Positions 34,495 to 43,331 are shown, counted from the first letter of the stretch. The stretch: 64,000 nt of DNA from Streptomyces sp. AC1-42W (GCF_003248355.1 NZ_QKWY01000001.1:2128001-2192000), one strand, 5' to 3'. A program made the numbers and translations. Notes: generated by a model not told the origin, from the letters alone.

Positions 34495-36137
34495 GTACTG
34501 CGACGAACACACCCGACGCCCCCGCGTCGGGCAACCGCAAGGCACCCGCCGGTGAGCGGGTGGCCGACTGGGCCGACGGCCGGCTGGGGATCTACTCCCT
34601 CGCCAAGGCCAACATGCGGAAGATCTTCCCGGACCACTGGTCCTTCATGCTCGGGGAGATCTGCCTCTACAGCTTCATCATCATCATCCTCACGGGTGTG
34701 TATCTGACGCTGTTCTTCCAGCCGAGCATGGCCGAGGTCGTCTACCACGGCCCGTACGAGCCCATGCAGGGCATCCGGATGTCCGAGGCGTACGCCTCGA
34801 CGCTGGACATCAGCTTCGACGTCCGCGGTGGTCTGCTCGTCCGGCAGATCCACCACTGGGCCGCGATCGTGTTCCTCGCGGGCATGTTCGTGCACATGTT
34901 CCGGGTGTTCTTCACCGGTGCGTACCGCAAGCCGCGCGAGATCAACTGGCTGTTCGGCTTCCTGCTGTTCGTCCTCGGCATGTTCACCGGCTTCACCGGT
35001 TACTCGCTGCCGGACGACCTGCTCTCGGGCACGGGTGTCCGCTTCACCCAGGGCGCGATCCTGGCGACGCCGATCGTCGGTACGTACATCTCGATGTTCC
35101 TGTTCGGCGGGGAGTTCCCCGGCGACGACATCATCGCGAGGTTCTACTCGATCCACATCCTGCTGCTGCCGGGCATCATGCTCGGGCTCGTGGTCGGCCA
35201 CCTGATCCTGGTCTTCTACCACAAGCACACGCAGTTCGCGGGCCCCGGAAAGACGAACAAGAACGTCGTCGGCATGCCGCTGCTCCCGGTGTACATGGCG
35301 AAGGCCGGCGGGTTCTTCTTCCTGGTCTTCGGCTTCATCGCCATCATGGCGGCGGTCGCCACGATCAACCCGATCTGGTCGATCGGCCCGTACCGTCCCG
35401 ACCAGGTGTCCACGGGCGCCCAGCCGGACTGGTACATGGGCTTCGCCGAGGGCTTCGTCCGCGTCATGCCGGGCTGGGAGATCAACCTGTGGGGCCACAC
35501 GCTGGTCCTGGGCGTCTTCATCCCGCTGGTGCTGTTCGGCCTGGTCCTGGGTGTCCTGGCGCTCTGGCCGTTCATCGAGTCCTGGATCACCGGCGACAAG
35601 CGCGAGCACCACATCCTGGACAAGCCGCGCAACGCTCCGACCCGGACGGCGCTCGGTGTCTCCTGGGTGACGATCTACTTCGTCATGCTGGTCGGCGGCG
35701 GCAACGACATCTGGGCGACGCACTTCAGCCTCTCGCTGAACGCGATCAGCTGGTTCGTCCGCATCGCCTTCTTCGTCGGTCCGGTCGTGGCGTTCATCGT
35801 CACGCGGCGGATCTGCCTCGGCCTCCAGCGCCGCGACAAGGAGAAGGTGCTGCACGGCCGCGAGTCCGGGCTCATCAAGCGCCTGCCGCACGGTGAGTTC
35901 GTCGAGGTCCACGAGCCGCTGTCGCCGGAGATGCTGCACAAGCTCACCGCGCACGAGCAGTACGAGCCGCTCGAAATCGGCCCCGAGGTCGACGAGAACG
36001 GTGTGCGGCGCAAGGTCTCCGCGCTCCAGAAGCTGCGGGCACGGCTCAGCAGGAGCCTGTACGGCGAGCACAGCCAGATCGCCAAGCCCACCGCCGAGGA
36101 GTACAAGGAGATCACCAGCGGCCACGGCCACCACTGA
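34491..36137 (+). CDS. qcrB: cytochrome bc1 complex cytochrome b subunit
   Basis: Quinol-oxidising cytochrome b, 548 residues. Eight or nine transmembrane helices carry the haem b histidines, for example in RQIHHWAAIVF and LFVHMFRVFFTGA, and in the IHILLLPG and VVGHLILVFYHKH region. A PDWY-type quinol-site motif is present (QPDWYMGF). The long cytoplasmic C-terminal extension (from about residue 435) is charged and typical of actinobacteria. It ends the ctaE-qcrCAB operon and is followed by a terminator. The product is the target class of bc1 inhibitors in related mycobacteria. Confidence 0.97.
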   Translation: MSTATNTPDAPASGNRKAPAGERVADWADGRLGIYSLAKANMRKIFPDHWSFMLGEICLYSFIIIILTGVYLTLFFQPSMAEVVYHGPYEPMQGIRMSEAYASTLDISFDVRGGLLVRQIHHWAAIVFLAGMFVHMFRVFFTGAYRKPREINWLFGFLLFVLGMFTGFTGYSLPDDLLSGTGVRFTQGAILATPIVGTYISMFLFGGEFPGDDIIARFYSIHILLLPGIMLGLVVGHLILVFYHKHTQFAGPGKTNKNVVGMPLLPVYMAKAGGFFFLVFGFIAIMAAVATINPIWSIGPYRPDQVSTGAQPDWYMGFAEGFVRVMPGWEINLWGHTLVLGVFIPLVLFGLVLGVLALWPFIESWITGDKREHHILDKPRNAPTRTALGVSWVTIYFVMLVGGGNDIWATHFSLSLNAISWFVRIAFFVGPVVAFIVTRRICLGLQRRDKEKVLHGRESGLIKRLPHGEFVEVHEPLSPEMLHKLTAHEQYEPLEIGPEVDENGVRRKVSALQKLRARLSRSLYGEHSQIAKPTAEEYKEITSGHGHH

Positions 36138-36161
36138 TCACCCGTTCTGATCGCCACGGCG

Positions 36162-36192
36162 AGAGCCCCGTCCAGACCATGGACGGGGCTCT
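36162..36192 (+). terminator. terminator of the qcrCAB operon
   Basis: Perfect 13-bp stem with a 5-base loop followed by TTTG, 24 bases after the qcrB stop. Confidence 0.85.
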
Positions 36193-36260
36193 TTGCCGTC
36201 CCCGTCGCTCGATAGGGTGGACCACGATCCCTATCGGCAGTGGACCCCCAGGAGCGGACC

Positions 36261-37325
36261 ATGAACGTTGTGACCCCGGACGGCGGCGACAGCGTGGCGG
36301 CCCGCACCTGGCCCGGCGTGCTCGCCCCCCTGCTGCGCGGCGAGGACCTGAGCGCCGACGCCACCGCCTGGGCCATGGACCGCATCATGAGCGGCGAGGC
36401 CACCGACGCCCAGATCGCCGGCTTCGCGGTGGCCCTGCGCGCCAAGGGCGAGACGGTCACCGAGGTCACCGGCCTGGTCCGCGCGATGTACGAGCACGCC
36501 ACGACCATCGAGGTGCCCGGCCGCACCGTGGACATCGTCGGCACCGGCGGCGACATGGCCAAGACCGTCAACATCTCCACCATGTCCGCCATCGTCCTGG
36601 CCGGGACCGGCGCCAAGGTCGTCAAGCACGGCAGCCGCTCCGCCTCGTCGGCCAGCGGCTCGTCCGACGTCCTGGGCAAGCTCGGCGTCAACCTGGAGCT
36701 GACCCCGCGTCGTGTCGTGGAGGTGGCCGAGGAGGCGGGCATCACCTTCTGCTTCGCGGTGAAGTTCCACCCCGCCCTGCGCCACGCGGCCAAGGCGCGC
36801 TCGGAGCTGGGCGCGCCGACCACGTTCAACATCCTGGGCCCGCTCACCAACCCGGCCCGGGTGCGCTCGCAGGCGATCGGGGTGGCCGATCTGCGGATGG
36901 CCCCCATCGTCGCCGGAGTGCTCGCCGAGCGCGGCAACTCCGCCCTGGTCTTCCGGGGCGACGACGGGCTGGACGAGCTGACCACCACGGCGACCTCGCG
37001 GGTGTGGGTGGCGCGGGACGGCGCGGTGCGCGAGGAGTCCTTCGACCCGCGCGACGTCGGCATCGACCTGGTCCCGGTCGAGGCGCTGCGCGGCGCCGAC
37101 GCCTCGTACAACGCCGATGTGGCCCGCCGGCTGCTGGCCGGGGAGACCGGGCCCGTACGGGACGCCGTGCTGCTCAACTCGGCGGCGGCGCTGGTCGCCC
37201 TGAACCCGGGCGAGGGCACGCTGACCGAGCAGATCCGGGCCGGTATGGCGCGGGCCGCCGAGGCCGTCGACTCCGGTGCCGCCGAACGCGCGCTGGAGCG
37301 CTGGGTGGTCGCCAGCAACGCCTGA
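36261..37325 (+). CDS. trpD: anthranilate phosphoribosyltransferase
   Basis: Second step of tryptophan synthesis: transfers phosphoribose to anthranilate. The 354-residue product has the class signatures [18 protein letters not shown] near residue 90 (PRPP binding), [19 protein letters not shown], and the middle segment [12 protein letters not shown]. The ATG (MNVVTPDGG) has CAGGAG 7 bases before it; a GTG seven codons upstream lacks a site. It stands alone between two terminators, away from the fused trpEG gene near the end of the window, so the Trp pathway is dispersed. Confidence 0.96.
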   Translation: MNVVTPDGGDSVAARTWPGVLAPLLRGEDLSADATAWAMDRIMSGEATDAQIAGFAVALRAKGETVTEVTGLVRAMYEHATTIEVPGRTVDIVGTGGDMAKTVNISTMSAIVLAGTGAKVVKHGSRSASSASGSSDVLGKLGVNLELTPRRVVEVAEEAGITFCFAVKFHPALRHAAKARSELGAPTTFNILGPLTNPARVRSQAIGVADLRMAPIVAGVLAERGNSALVFRGDDGLDELTTTATSRVWVARDGAVREESFDPRDVGIDLVPVEALRGADASYNADVARRLLAGETGPVRDAVLLNSAAALVALNPGEGTLTEQIRAGMARAAEAVDSGAAERALERWVVASNA

Positions 37326-37343
37326 GCGTACGGATGTGGGGCG

Positions 37344-37372
37344 AGGCGCAGTCCGGATCATGGACTGCGCCT
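37344..37372 (+). terminator. terminator after trpD
   Basis: Perfect 11-bp stem (AGGCGCAGTCC and complement) with a 7-base loop, 18 bases past the trpD stop. Confidence 0.75.
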
Positions 37373-37399
37373 TGCGCGTTCCCGTACATGTGGCAAGAT
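37372..37399 (+). promoter_or_regulatory. putative promoter of the SAM-IV riboswitch transcript
   Basis: TTGCGC and CAAGAT separated by 16 bases. Transcription would begin about where the riboswitch aptamer starts, which supports the assignment. The first T overlaps the trpD terminator stem. Confidence 0.45.
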
Positions 37400-37405
37400 A
37401 CCGAC

Positions 37406-37530
37406 CAGGTCATGAGTGACAGCGACTACGGCCCCGGCCCGCTGTCCGGCAACCCTCCGTCCGTGGCGGGGTGCCCCGGGTGAAGACCGGGCCGCAGGCA
37501 GCGAGGTCTGCGGCAAGCGCGGACCCCTCG
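37406..37530 (+). promoter_or_regulatory. SAM-IV riboswitch
   Basis: The sequence matches the SAM-IV aptamer pattern that I know from Streptomyces. It opens GGTCATGAGTGACAGCG, continues with a CCCGGCC arm and CTGTCCGGCAACCCTCCG, then GGCGGGGTGCCCCGGGTGA, closes P1 with GACC, and ends with the variable hairpin and GGCAAGCGCGGAC. S-adenosylmethionine binding should lower expression of the class-V PLP enzyme gene downstream. The class is confined to actinobacteria and usually serves sulfur or methionine metabolism. Confidence 0.9.
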
Positions 37531-37580
37531 ACGTCGTGCGACGTCCACCCGTGGGGTCCTTGGTCCTCAAGGAGCCTCCT

Positions 37581-37601
37581 GTGAGTCAGCGAATGCGTTA
37601 G
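37581..37601 (+). CDS. six-codon leader ORF after the riboswitch
   Basis: GTG AGT CAG CGA ATG CGT TAG (VSQRMR) sits 6 bases after a perfect AAGGAG. That is a better ribosome site than the one before the main gene 100 bases downstream. It may be a short leader whose translation is what the riboswitch controls, or a relic of a longer leader peptide. No direct evidence of translation. Confidence 0.35.
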   Translation: MSQRMR

Positions 37602-37701
37602 GGCTTCACGCCCTCCTCCGCACCCCTCTCCTCACTTTCACTCCGTGCTGCCGTGTATCCGCCGGCACGCGGAATTCGCCTGCCTCTCACGGGAGTTCGC
37701 C

Positions 37702-39081
37702 ATGTCCGTCTTCACCGCTGCCGCCGACCAGTCCATTTGTGCGCCTCTGCCGGTTCTGGGCGAGGATGTCCTCGTGCCGCTCGTCACCGGCGGCGAGGTC
37801 GGCTACGCCGCGCTGGACTACGCGGCGAGCGCTCCGGCGCTGAAGCGGGTGTGGGACGACGTGGCCGCCTACGCCCCGTACTACGGCAGCGTCCACCGGG
37901 GCGCCGGCTACCTCTCGCAGCTGTCCACCGACCTGTTCGAGGCCGGCCGGGCCACCGTGGCGGAGTTCCTGGGGTGCCGCCCCGACGACCAGGTGGTGTT
38001 CACCCGGTCCACCACCGACTCGCTGAACCTGCTGGCCGGGGCGCTGCCCGCCGGCTGCGAGGTCTTCGTCTTCGAGACCGAGCACCACGCCTCGCTGCTG
38101 CCCTGGCGCGACGCCCGGGTGACGTATCTGAACGCCCCGCGCACCCCCGCCCAGGCCGTCGCCACCCTGGAGCGGGCCCTCGCCGACCGCGACCCCTACG
38201 GCCCCGCCCTCGTCTGCGTGACCGGCGCCTCCAACGTCACCGGTGAGCTGTGGCCCGTCCGGGACCTGGCCGCCGCCGCGCACGCCCACGGCGCCCGCAT
38301 CGTCCTGGACGCCGCCCAGCTCGCCCCGCACCACCCCGTGGACATCGCCGGGCTGGACGTGGACTGGGTCGCCTTCTCCGGGCACAAGCTGTACGCGCCG
38401 TTCGGCTCGGGCGTGCTGGCCGGCCGGGCCGACTGGCTCCGCGACGCCGAGCCCTACCTGGCCGGCGGGGGCGCCTCCCGTACCGTCGCCCGGCGCGCGG
38501 ACGGCGGTGTGGACGTCGAGTGGCACACCACCGCGGCCCGCCACGAGGCCGGTTCGCCCAACGTCATCGGCGTCCACGCCATCGCCTCCGCCTGCAAGGT
38601 GCTCACCGAGGCCGGCTTCGACCGGCTGGTCGCCCGTGAGCAGTACCTCGTCGACCGGGTGCTGACCGGGCTCGCGGAGGTGCCCGAGGTGAAGGTGCTC
38701 TCGCTGTTCGGCGACGAGGCGCCGAGGGTCGGCGTGATCTCGTTCGTGGTGGCGGGCTGGAACAGTTCGCACTTCGCCGCCGCCCTCTCCGCCGAGTACG
38801 GCATCGGGGTGCGCGACGGCCTCTTCTGCGCCCATCCGCTGGTGCGCACCCTGCTCGGCGGCGATCCGGGCGAGGCCGGGGCGTGCGGTGCGCCGGAGGC
38901 GGCGCCGGGGGAGAAGTCGCTGAACGCGATCCGGGTCAGCTTCGGCGCCGGGACGCCGGACGAGCACGTCGAGCGGTTCCTGCGGGCGGTCCGGGAACTG
39001 GTGACCTCCGGGGCGCGGTGGCAGTACCGCACCGAGGACGGCCGTTGCGTGCCGGACCGGGACGCCGCCGACCGGGGCTGA
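37702..39081 (+). CDS. class-V aminotransferase-fold PLP enzyme under SAM-IV control
   Basis: A 459-residue PLP enzyme related to cysteine desulfurases/selenocysteine lyases. Residues seen: YAASAPALKRV near 40, STTDSLNLL near 104, ETEHHASLLPW near 126, Asp203 in VLDAAQLAPHHP, and the PLP lysine Lys229 in AFSGHKLYAPFG. No persulfide-type Ser/Cys motif of IscS is evident at the C-terminus, so it may act on a sulfur amino acid other than cysteine. The upstream SAM-IV riboswitch argues for a role in methionine or cysteine metabolism. The ATG has CGGGAG 7 bases before it. Substrate unknown. Confidence 0.88.
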   Translation: MSVFTAAADQSICAPLPVLGEDVLVPLVTGGEVGYAALDYAASAPALKRVWDDVAAYAPYYGSVHRGAGYLSQLSTDLFEAGRATVAEFLGCRPDDQVVFTRSTTDSLNLLAGALPAGCEVFVFETEHHASLLPWRDARVTYLNAPRTPAQAVATLERALADRDPYGPALVCVTGASNVTGELWPVRDLAAAAHAHGARIVLDAAQLAPHHPVDIAGLDVDWVAFSGHKLYAPFGSGVLAGRADWLRDAEPYLAGGGASRTVARRADGGVDVEWHTTAARHEAGSPNVIGVHAIASACKVLTEAGFDRLVAREQYLVDRVLTGLAEVPEVKVLSLFGDEAPRVGVISFVVAGWNSSHFAAALSAEYGIGVRDGLFCAHPLVRTLLGGDPGEAGACGAPEAAPGEKSLNAIRVSFGAGTPDEHVERFLRAVRELVTSGARWQYRTEDGRCVPDRDAADRG

Positions 39082-39094
39082 CGGGGGACGGGCG

Positions 39095-39139
39095 CGCGCC
39101 CGCCGGGCAGGGTACGGGGGTCCTTGCCCGGCGGGCGCG
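39095..39139. terminator. bidirectional terminator
   Basis: Perfect 15-bp stem around a 15-base loop between the PLP-enzyme gene and the convergent RAM-domain gene. Confidence 0.75.
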
Positions 39140-39149
39140 TCGTACGTCG

Positions 39150-39431
39150 TTACGCGTCCAGGCCGATGGAGAACGCGGCCTCCAGATCGTGCTGCGAGTA
39201 GGTGCGGAACGCCACGTGGGTGTCGGTCCCCTCGACGCCGGGAATCTTGCTGATGCGGCCGGGGATGACCTCGGCGAGGTCGTCGTGCCTGGCCACCCGG
39301 ACCATGGCGATCAGGTCGTAGGTGCCGGTGACCGAGAAGACCTCGCTGACGCTGTCCAGCGCGGCGATGGCCTCGGCGATCTCGGGAATCCGGTCCACGC
39401 TGGTTTTGATGAGCACGATCGCGGTGATCAC
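39150..39431 (-). CDS. stand-alone Lrp/AsnC ligand-binding (RAM) domain protein
   Basis: A 93-residue protein consisting only of the RAM/AsnC effector domain: MITAIVLIKTSVDRIPEIAEAI, then VSEVFSVTGTYDLIAMVRV and IPGVEGTDTHVAFRTYS. There is no DNA-binding domain. Such proteins form dimers or larger rings that bind amino acids and may modulate full-length Lrp regulators or enzymes. The GTG start overlaps the stop of the rhomboid gene by four bases, so the two are co-translated. The partner is unknown. Confidence 0.9.
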   Translation of the reverse strand: MITAIVLIKTSVDRIPEIAEAIAALDSVSEVFSVTGTYDLIAMVRVARHDDLAEVIPGRISKIPGVEGTDTHVAFRTYSQHDLEAAFSIGLDA

Positions 39432-40174
39432 GGCTGTGTTTCTCCCTCGGTGGCCGTGGCTGGAGCTTTCACTCTAGGGGGTCGTGGGTCGCGGCCGTAG
39501 CGTGCCCAGGCGTAGAGGAAGCCGGTGGCGAAGCCGACGACATGGGCGAGGTAGGCCACCCCAGGACCGCTTCCGGCGCCCTCGGCGGCCAGCCACTGGA
39601 GCACGAACCAGAAGATCAGCACCACCCAGGCCGGGAAGCGCAGCGGCAGGAACAGCAGGAACGGGAACAGGCTCGTCACCCTGGCCCGGGGGAAGAGATA
39701 GAGGAACGCGCCCAGCACCGCCGAGATCGCCCCCGACGCGCCGACCAGCGTCTGGTCGGACGAGGCGTGCGCGGCCGCGTAGGCGAGCAGCGCGAGATAG
39801 CCGCAGCCGACGTAGAACAGCGCGAACTCCACATGACCCATGCGCTCCTCGGCCATCGCGCCGAACACGAACAGGAACAGCATGTTCCCCAGCAGGTGCA
39901 GCCAGCTGCCGTGGACGAACAGCGCGGTCAGCGGGGTGAGCAGGGCGCTCGCCGAGCCCTGCCACAGCTCGCTCGGGATGACGCCCCACCGTTCGAAGTA
40001 ACCGGCCTGGGCGGCGAGCAGCGCGTCGGCCCCGCCGCGCACCGGGACGAAACCGGAGAGCGGGCTGACCACGAAGAGCGCGCAGCACAGGGCGATGAGC
40101 CCGTGCGTCACCGGCGGCCCGCCCGAAGCGGCCGCGCGCAGGAGCCTGCCGGCCACACCCCGCCGATCGATCAT
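39428..40174 (-). CDS. rhomboid family intramembrane serine protease
   Basis: A polytopic protease that cuts transmembrane substrates. The 248-residue product has six or seven hydrophobic helices. The catalytic Ser147 lies in LVGASGAIS and His211 in YLAHVVGF; the HGSWLHLLGNMLFL segment is the conserved His/Asn stretch of the oxyanion region, and EERMGHVEF follows it. The ATG (MIDRRGV) is taken as the start; a TTG six codons upstream is possible and neither has a clear ribosome site. It leads the two-gene unit with the RAM-domain protein. Divergent from the zinc-ribbon gene. Confidence 0.9.
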   Translation of the reverse strand: MIDRRGVAGRLLRAAASGGPPVTHGLIALCCALFVVSPLSGFVPVRGGADALLAAQAGYFERWGVIPSELWQGSASALLTPLTALFVHGSWLHLLGNMLFLFVFGAMAEERMGHVEFALFYVGCGYLALLAYAAAHASSDQTLVGASGAISAVLGAFLYLFPRARVTSLFPFLLFLPLRFPAWVVLIFWFVLQWLAAEGAGSGPGVAYLAHVVGFATGFLYAWARYGRDPRPPRVKAPATATEGETQP

Positions 40175-40334
40175 GAACAGAGCATGACGCAAGCGGAGCG
40201 AACGGGACAGACCGCCTCGCCGTGCCGGGGGGAAGCCCCGAGGCCGTAGGGTGACGGGTGGACACCCGCAGTTCGACGGCGCACCGCGAGACCCTTGTCC
40301 GGCAGCTCACGGCTCGACGAAAGAGGACGCACCG

Positions 40335-40577
40335 ATGACGACCGTTCCCCAGCCGACCGACACGACCCGCTGGCGCTGCACGCTCTGCGGAAACCTCACG
40401 CGGTTCGACGTGACGCGCTCCTCCAAGGTGGTCGAGTACATCCATCTCGACCTGGCCGGTGAGTCGAGCGTCGAGGAACGCGAGGTGGTCAGTGAGACCA
40501 TCGAGTCGGTTCGCTGTCGTTGGTGCAACGCGGTGGACCAGATCGAGCTCGTGGACAGGCCGGGCGCCGACTCCTGA
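40335..40577 (+). CDS. small zinc-ribbon protein
   Basis: An 80-residue protein with two CxxC knuckles, CTLCGN near residue 15 and CRWCNAVDQI near 61, that should bind one zinc. Between them is an acidic, Glu-rich middle (LDLAGESSVEEREVV). GAGG lies about 10 bases before the ATG. Function unknown; the closeness to the NYN-domain gene (34 bases) suggests an operon and possibly a nucleic-acid-related role. It appears to be a conserved Streptomyces protein. Confidence 0.85.
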   Translation: MTTVPQPTDTTRWRCTLCGNLTRFDVTRSSKVVEYIHLDLAGESSVEEREVVSETIESVRCRWCNAVDQIELVDRPGADS

Positions 40578-40611
40578 CGGGGCCGTGCGGAGACAACACA
40601 TGGGGTGACGG

Positions 40612-41976
40612 ATGGTGGAGCAGCCCGAGAGCGGCGCCGCGTCGGCCGAAGGGGCCGGCGACGCCGTGGAGGCGCTCGACCGCCCGCTGCCCGAAGGGGT
40701 GCGGCGCCGGGTCGTCGCGCTGGTCTCCGACGCGTTCGGCGGTCTGACGGTCACCGAACTGCCCGCCCAGCTCAGGCAGTACGCCCGCTTCACGGCGTCC
40801 CGGCGGGCCAAGTTCGCCGGGAACGCCATGGCGGCGGCCGTGGCGGGCGACGCGCAGTTCCGGCGCCGCATCGGCGACCGTCTCCGGGAGGTCCAGCCGG
40901 AACTGGCCGCCGCGCTGGAGGCCGGGGCGCCGCCCGCCGCCGCCGATCCGGTGGACGTGGCGGCCGCGGCGTACGTACTGCGGCCGGACGGCTGGGTGAA
41001 GCTCGTCGCGGCGGCCGGCGAGGAGGTCCAGCGGGCCGACGCCGAGCGGATCGGCGAGGAGACCCGGCGGGAACTGGAGCGGCTGCGCGAGGAACTGGCC
41101 GCGGCCAGGGCCCTGACGAAGAGCGAGACCGAACGGCTCCGCGCCGAACTGGACGCCGCCCGCAAGGAGGCGGACTCCGTCCAGCGCAAGCTGCGCAGCG
41201 CGGTCAACGAGGTGAAGCGCGGCGAGGCGGCGCTGCGGCGCGCCCACGCCGAGACCGACACCGTACGGGCCGAGGCGGCGGCCCGGGTCTCCGCCGCCGA
41301 GAGCGAGACCCGGCGGCTGCGGGCGAGGCTGGGGGAGGCGGAGGCGTCGGTCGAGGCGAGCCGCCGGGCCGCCCGCGAGGGGCGCTCCGTCGAGGACATG
41401 CGGCTGCGGCTGCTCCTGGACACGGTGCTGGAGGCGGCCGGCGGGCTGCGGCGCGAACTGGCGCTGCCACCCTCCACGATGCGGCCCGCGGACGGGGTGG
41501 ACGCGGTGGAGCCGGGGCGGATGTCGCCCAAGGACATCGCGGCCAGGGCCCTTTCGGAGACCGATCCGGCGCTGCTCGACCAACTCCTGGCGCTGCCGCA
41601 GGCCCATCTCATCGTGGACGGCTACAACGTCACCAAGACGGGTTATCCGCAGATGCCGTTGGAGAAGCAGCGGCTGCGCCTGCTCGGCGGCCTGTCGTCG
41701 CTGGCGGCGCGTACCGGCGCCGAGATGACCTGTGTGTTCGACGGGGCGGAGCTGGCCGCGCCGGTGCTGCTCGCGCCGCCGCGCGGGGTACGGGTGCTGT
41801 TCAGCAAGCCAGGGGTCACCGCCGACGAGCTGATCCGTCAACTGGCGCGCGCGGAACCGCCGGGACGGCCCGTGGTGGTGGTCTCCACCGACCGCGAGGT
41901 GGCCGACGGGGTGGCGAAGGCGGGGGCCAGGCCCGTTGCGTCCGTCTTGCTCCTGAAGCGGCTTTCGCGGGTTTAG
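40612..41976 (+). CDS. NYN domain (YacP-like) protein with coiled coil
   Basis: A 454-residue protein. The N-terminal 130 residues are of unknown type and Ala/Arg-rich. Residues about 140-270 form a long charged coiled coil (RRELERLREELAAARAL onward). The C-terminus from about 325 is a NYN/PIN-like nuclease domain: LIVDGYNVTKTGYP with the catalytic-type Asp, MTCVFDGAEL, and VVVSTDREVADGVAKAG. NYN domains of the YacP/Rae1 family cut RNA, and a coiled coil may link it to a larger assembly such as the ribosome. ATG start with a GG-rich site. Confidence 0.88.
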   Translation: MVEQPESGAASAEGAGDAVEALDRPLPEGVRRRVVALVSDAFGGLTVTELPAQLRQYARFTASRRAKFAGNAMAAAVAGDAQFRRRIGDRLREVQPELAAALEAGAPPAAADPVDVAAAAYVLRPDGWVKLVAAAGEEVQRADAERIGEETRRELERLREELAAARALTKSETERLRAELDAARKEADSVQRKLRSAVNEVKRGEAALRRAHAETDTVRAEAAARVSAAESETRRLRARLGEAEASVEASRRAAREGRSVEDMRLRLLLDTVLEAAGGLRRELALPPSTMRPADGVDAVEPGRMSPKDIAARALSETDPALLDQLLALPQAHLIVDGYNVTKTGYPQMPLEKQRLRLLGGLSSLAARTGAEMTCVFDGAELAAPVLLAPPRGVRVLFSKPGVTADELIRQLARAEPPGRPVVVVSTDREVADGVAKAGARPVASVLLLKRLSRV

Positions 41977-42135
41977 TGCTTCTTGCGACCAATTGGCCCG
42001 AGTTCACGGAACGGACCGTCAAGTCGCCGCTACACGCCGTGGGGTGTGGGTAAAGAAGTGCCGAGTGTGACGAGATTTTACGTGTGAGGATTTGAACTGA
42101 TCACAAGATGGTCACTATGGTCGGGCATCGAACCT

Positions 42136-42240
42136 TCGCGCGGTCGCTCACCCATCCGGGGTGGCGGCGAAGGAACCGCCGAGTCCGTCACGTGTACGGA
42201 GCCGGGGATGCGTCTCCCCCGCTGGCCCGGTAGGCGGCTC
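42136..42240 (+). promoter_or_regulatory. ydaO-type (c-di-AMP) riboswitch
   Basis: The region between the NYN gene and the first NlpC/P60 gene has the ydaO/yuaA signature: a TCGCTCACCCATCCGGGG start, GGAACCGCCGAGTCCG, CGGAGCCGGGGATGC, CTCCCCCG and GGTAGGCGGC. In Streptomyces this class binds cyclic di-AMP and switches off cell-wall hydrolase genes such as rpfA. Placement directly upstream of a secreted wall hydrolase agrees. The precise ends are approximate. The remaining 159 bases before it hold no clear gene. Confidence 0.8.
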
Positions 42241-42262
42241 GAGGAAGAAGGAGCTCGCCTCC

Positions 42263-43288
42263 GTGGCGTCCCACCGTCGTCCCAAGCAGCCGAGCCGCAC
42301 TCGTGTGACCGTGCTCACCGCGACCGCCGCCGCGGCCGTCGCCCTCTCCTCCCAGGCCGCCCACGCCGACCCCAAGCCGACCAAGAGCGAGGTCAAGGAG
42401 AAGGTCGACGAGCTCTACCACCAGGCGGGAGCGGCCACCGAGCAGTACAACGGGGCCAAGGAGAAGCAGAAGAAGCTCGAGAAGCAGATCGGCGCGATCC
42501 AGGACAAGGTGGCCCGCGGCCAGGAGGAGCTCAACCAGCTCCGCTCCGGCCTCGGTTCCCTCGCCGCCGCGCAGTACCGCTCCGGCGGCATCGACCCCTC
42601 CGTGCAGCTCTTCCTCTCCGCCGACCCGGACAGCTTCCTCGACCAGGCGTCCGCGCTCGACCAGCTGACGGCCAAGCAGACCGAGGCCCTCAGCAAGGTT
42701 CAGGAGAAGCAGCGGGCCCTCGCGCAGCAGCGCAAGGAGGCCCAGGACAAGCTGGGTGACCTCGCCTCCGTCCGCAAGACGCTGGGCGAGAAGAAGAAGA
42801 AGCAGCAGGCCAAGCTCGCCGAGGCGCGCCGCCTCCTGAACACCCTCACCGCGGCCGAGCAGGAGAAGATCCGCCAGGACGAGGCCCGCGCCAGCCGCGC
42901 CGCCGGCGCCCGCGTCGAACTCGGCAACGAGGCGCCCGCGTCCGGACTCGGCGCCGCCGCCCTCGACGCCGCAGCCACCCGCCTGGGCAAGCCGTACGTC
43001 CCCTCCGCCACCGGCCCCAACTCCTTCGACTGCTCGGGCCTGACCATGTGGGCCTATGCCCAGGCCGGCGCCAACATCACCCGTACGACGTACACCCAGA
43101 TCAACCAGGGCACCCGGATCGGGGTCAGCCAGCTCAAGCCCGGCGACCTGGTCTTCTTCAACAACAACGAGCACGTGGGCCTCTACGCCGGCAACGGCAA
43201 GGTCCTGCACGCCCCGTACCCCGGCGCGTACGTCCGCTACGAATCGATGAGCACCATCGGCAGCATCTACGGCGCCGTGCGCATCTGA
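42263..43288 (+). CDS. NlpC/P60 family peptidoglycan endopeptidase
   Basis: Secreted wall hydrolase, 341 residues. A signal peptide ends around AAHADP (residue 36). A coiled-coil domain of some 170 residues follows (KSEVKEKVDELYHQAG, YRSGGIDPSVQLFLSADPD). The C-terminal NlpC/P60 catalytic domain has Cys in NSFDCSGLTMWA near 252 and His in NEHVGLYAGNG near 300. The coiled coil probably autoregulates or recruits the enzyme. The GTG start (VASHRRPKQ) follows AAGGAG. Controlled by the c-di-AMP-type riboswitch. A close paralogue follows. Confidence 0.94.
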   Translation: MASHRRPKQPSRTRVTVLTATAAAAVALSSQAAHADPKPTKSEVKEKVDELYHQAGAATEQYNGAKEKQKKLEKQIGAIQDKVARGQEELNQLRSGLGSLAAAQYRSGGIDPSVQLFLSADPDSFLDQASALDQLTAKQTEALSKVQEKQRALAQQRKEAQDKLGDLASVRKTLGEKKKKQQAKLAEARRLLNTLTAAEQEKIRQDEARASRAAGARVELGNEAPASGLGAAALDAAATRLGKPYVPSATGPNSFDCSGLTMWAYAQAGANITRTTYTQINQGTRIGVSQLKPGDLVFFNNNEHVGLYAGNGKVLHAPYPGAYVRYESMSTIGSIYGAVRI

Positions 43289-43331
43289 ACCGCGCCCGAA
43301 CGGGCGAATTCCCGCGCCCCGTACTGACGCC

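Noticed and set aside
37645..37701. Upstream GTG giving a 19-residue extension with RRHAEFACLSREFA on the SAM-IV-controlled enzyme
   Set aside because: Faintly recalls Cys-type leader peptides but is in frame with the main gene, lacks a ribosome site and the ATG at 37702 has a good one.
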